Below, in pieces: positions 5,374 through 5,907 of a DNA stretch of 5,907 bases (position 1 is its first letter; each line of letters begins with the position of its first letter). Below the pieces are notes generated by a model. It searched no databases and was not told where the DNA came from. It saw only the letters and a program-made list of their open reading frames with translations. Source of the DNA: JAAYGT01 sp050252075 (GTDB taxonomy: Bacteria > Pseudomonadota > Gammaproteobacteria > Burkholderiales > Burkholderiaceae_B); assembly GCA_050252075.1 (NCBI GenBank), contig JBFWLP010000137.1, positions 1-5,907 on the forward strand, written 5' to 3'. The translations under genes and the position numbers were made by a program.

Positions 5374-5907
5374 ACGGACTCTGTGGGATCATCAAGCGCA
5401 GTGAGGCGGTGTGCCCACTCGCGGCGGTCAGGCCCTAGCATGGCGAGCATCACCTTGAAGTAACTTTCGACATCTTGGGGCGTGACTCCGTCATACCCGC
5501 GCTGCAAGCGCTCACGCTGCCCCGCCGAAATGAACTCCAGCAGTTTGTCGCCCTTGCGGGAGCAGTACAGCTGCTTAACCCGGCCATCGTGCTGCGATGC
5601 CCGGCTGAGTATGTAGCCCTCGGATATAAGCTGCCGCAGCGGCGCTTGAATATTCTGGTGTTTCACACCCAGCACCTTCAACAGCTCACTGACGGTTATT
5701 CCGGGCGCAAAATGCGCAAAATAGAGAATTCGATGATGCACCCGACCCATTGAGCGCATTGCCAGACGCGGGTCGGCGTCTTCGCCCAAACTAAGCAGCA
5801 CCATAAAATGCAGCACAAGGCTTTTGTGAAGCAGCCTCTTGATGTGGACAGGCGCAACAGAGTTGTCGGCCTGCCCTTGCTCCGATGCAACGCGTTCTTT
5901 GAGGGGG
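5370..5907 (-). CDS. MarR-family transcriptional regulator, probably 5' partial at the right edge
   Basis: The frame stops at TGA (5370-5372) and stays open to the window edge. The first in-window starts are GTG 5816 and ATG 5804, but these would leave a very short first helix. The 30 codons upstream read through without a stop (about ...NSVAPVHIKRLLHKSL) and look like the normal N-terminal helix of MarR proteins, so I extend the gene to the edge. Numbered from GTG 5816, the winged helix-turn-helix spans about 23-95: RVHHRILYFAHFAPGITVSE, LLKVLGVKHQNIQAPLRQLI as recognition region, and a wing with the family D-x-R signature at D77-G78-R79 and SRKGDKLLEF after it. MarR dimers usually repress catabolic or resistance genes and release DNA on binding phenolic or CoA ligands. 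It heads a unit with the CMD-like gene (four-base ATGA overlap) and is the best candidate to bind the dyads at 3493-3527. The upstream promoter is outside the window. Confidence 0.85.
   Translation of the reverse strand, partial: PLKERVASEQGQADNSVAPVHIKRLLHKSLVLHFMVLLSLGEDADPRLAMRSMGRVHHRILYFAHFAPGITVSELLKVLGVKHQNIQAPLRQLISEGYILSRASQHDGRVKQLYCSRKGDKLLEFISAGQRERLQRGYDGVTPQDVESYFKVMLAMLGPDRREWAHRLTALDDPTESV

Noticed and set aside
4861..5463. 200-codon + strand open frame opposite the CMD gene
   Set aside because: It covers the CMD gene and its junction with MarR in antisense; no family resemblance, while the - strand genes are clear.

Overview
The window looks like accessory catabolic DNA from a GC-rich proteobacterium, most likely a betaproteobacterium of the Alcaligenaceae/Burkholderiales type. 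That placement is an inference from GC-rich codon use, the type of UxaA/GarD-like dehydratase, and the mix of small-molecule catabolic families. No rRNA, tRNA, IS element or CRISPR array is visible. Six protein genes are supported; two of them run off the window edges.

Layout, left to right. (1) 1-1505, + strand: an almost complete sugar-acid dehydratase of the UxaA/GarD family, with an N-terminal SAF domain and a C-terminal galactarate/altronate dehydratase domain. It is very GC-rich. (2) 1506-1655: a 150-base convergent intergenic stretch with no convincing gene or terminator. (3) 1656-3458, - strand: a two-gene unit, first a fumarylacetoacetate hydrolase (FAH) family enzyme, then 18 bases downstream a bicupin protein. 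(4) 3459-3549: a very AT-rich divergent promoter region (12 G+C in the 60 bases 3481-3540). It holds a perfect TATAAT on the - strand, a TTGTCA/TACTAT pair on the + strand, and two tandem 17-base dyads of the form ATACA-N7-TGTAY spaced exactly 18 bases apart. (5) 3550-4803, + strand: an SCP-x-like thiolase. (6) 4807-5907, - strand: a MarR-type regulator, open to the right edge, overlapping by an ATGA junction a cysteine-free carboxymuconolactone decarboxylase (CMD)-like protein. The thiolase and CMD stop codons are only three bases apart.

Working model (inference). Genes 3 to 6 form one small catabolic module. A MarR-family repressor senses an aromatic acid, CoA thioester or similar ligand and controls the divergent FAH-cupin and thiolase transcripts through the paired dyads. 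FAH enzymes cleave or decarboxylate 1,3-dicarbonyl or enol acids, thiolases cleave beta-ketoacyl-CoA, and CMD-like and cupin proteins often act in ring or lactone chemistry. The set therefore suits breakdown of a cyclic or aromatic acid, but the substrate cannot be read from the sequence. No ring oxygenase, CoA ligase or transporter is in the window. The left-hand dehydratase probably belongs to a separate sugar-acid locus.
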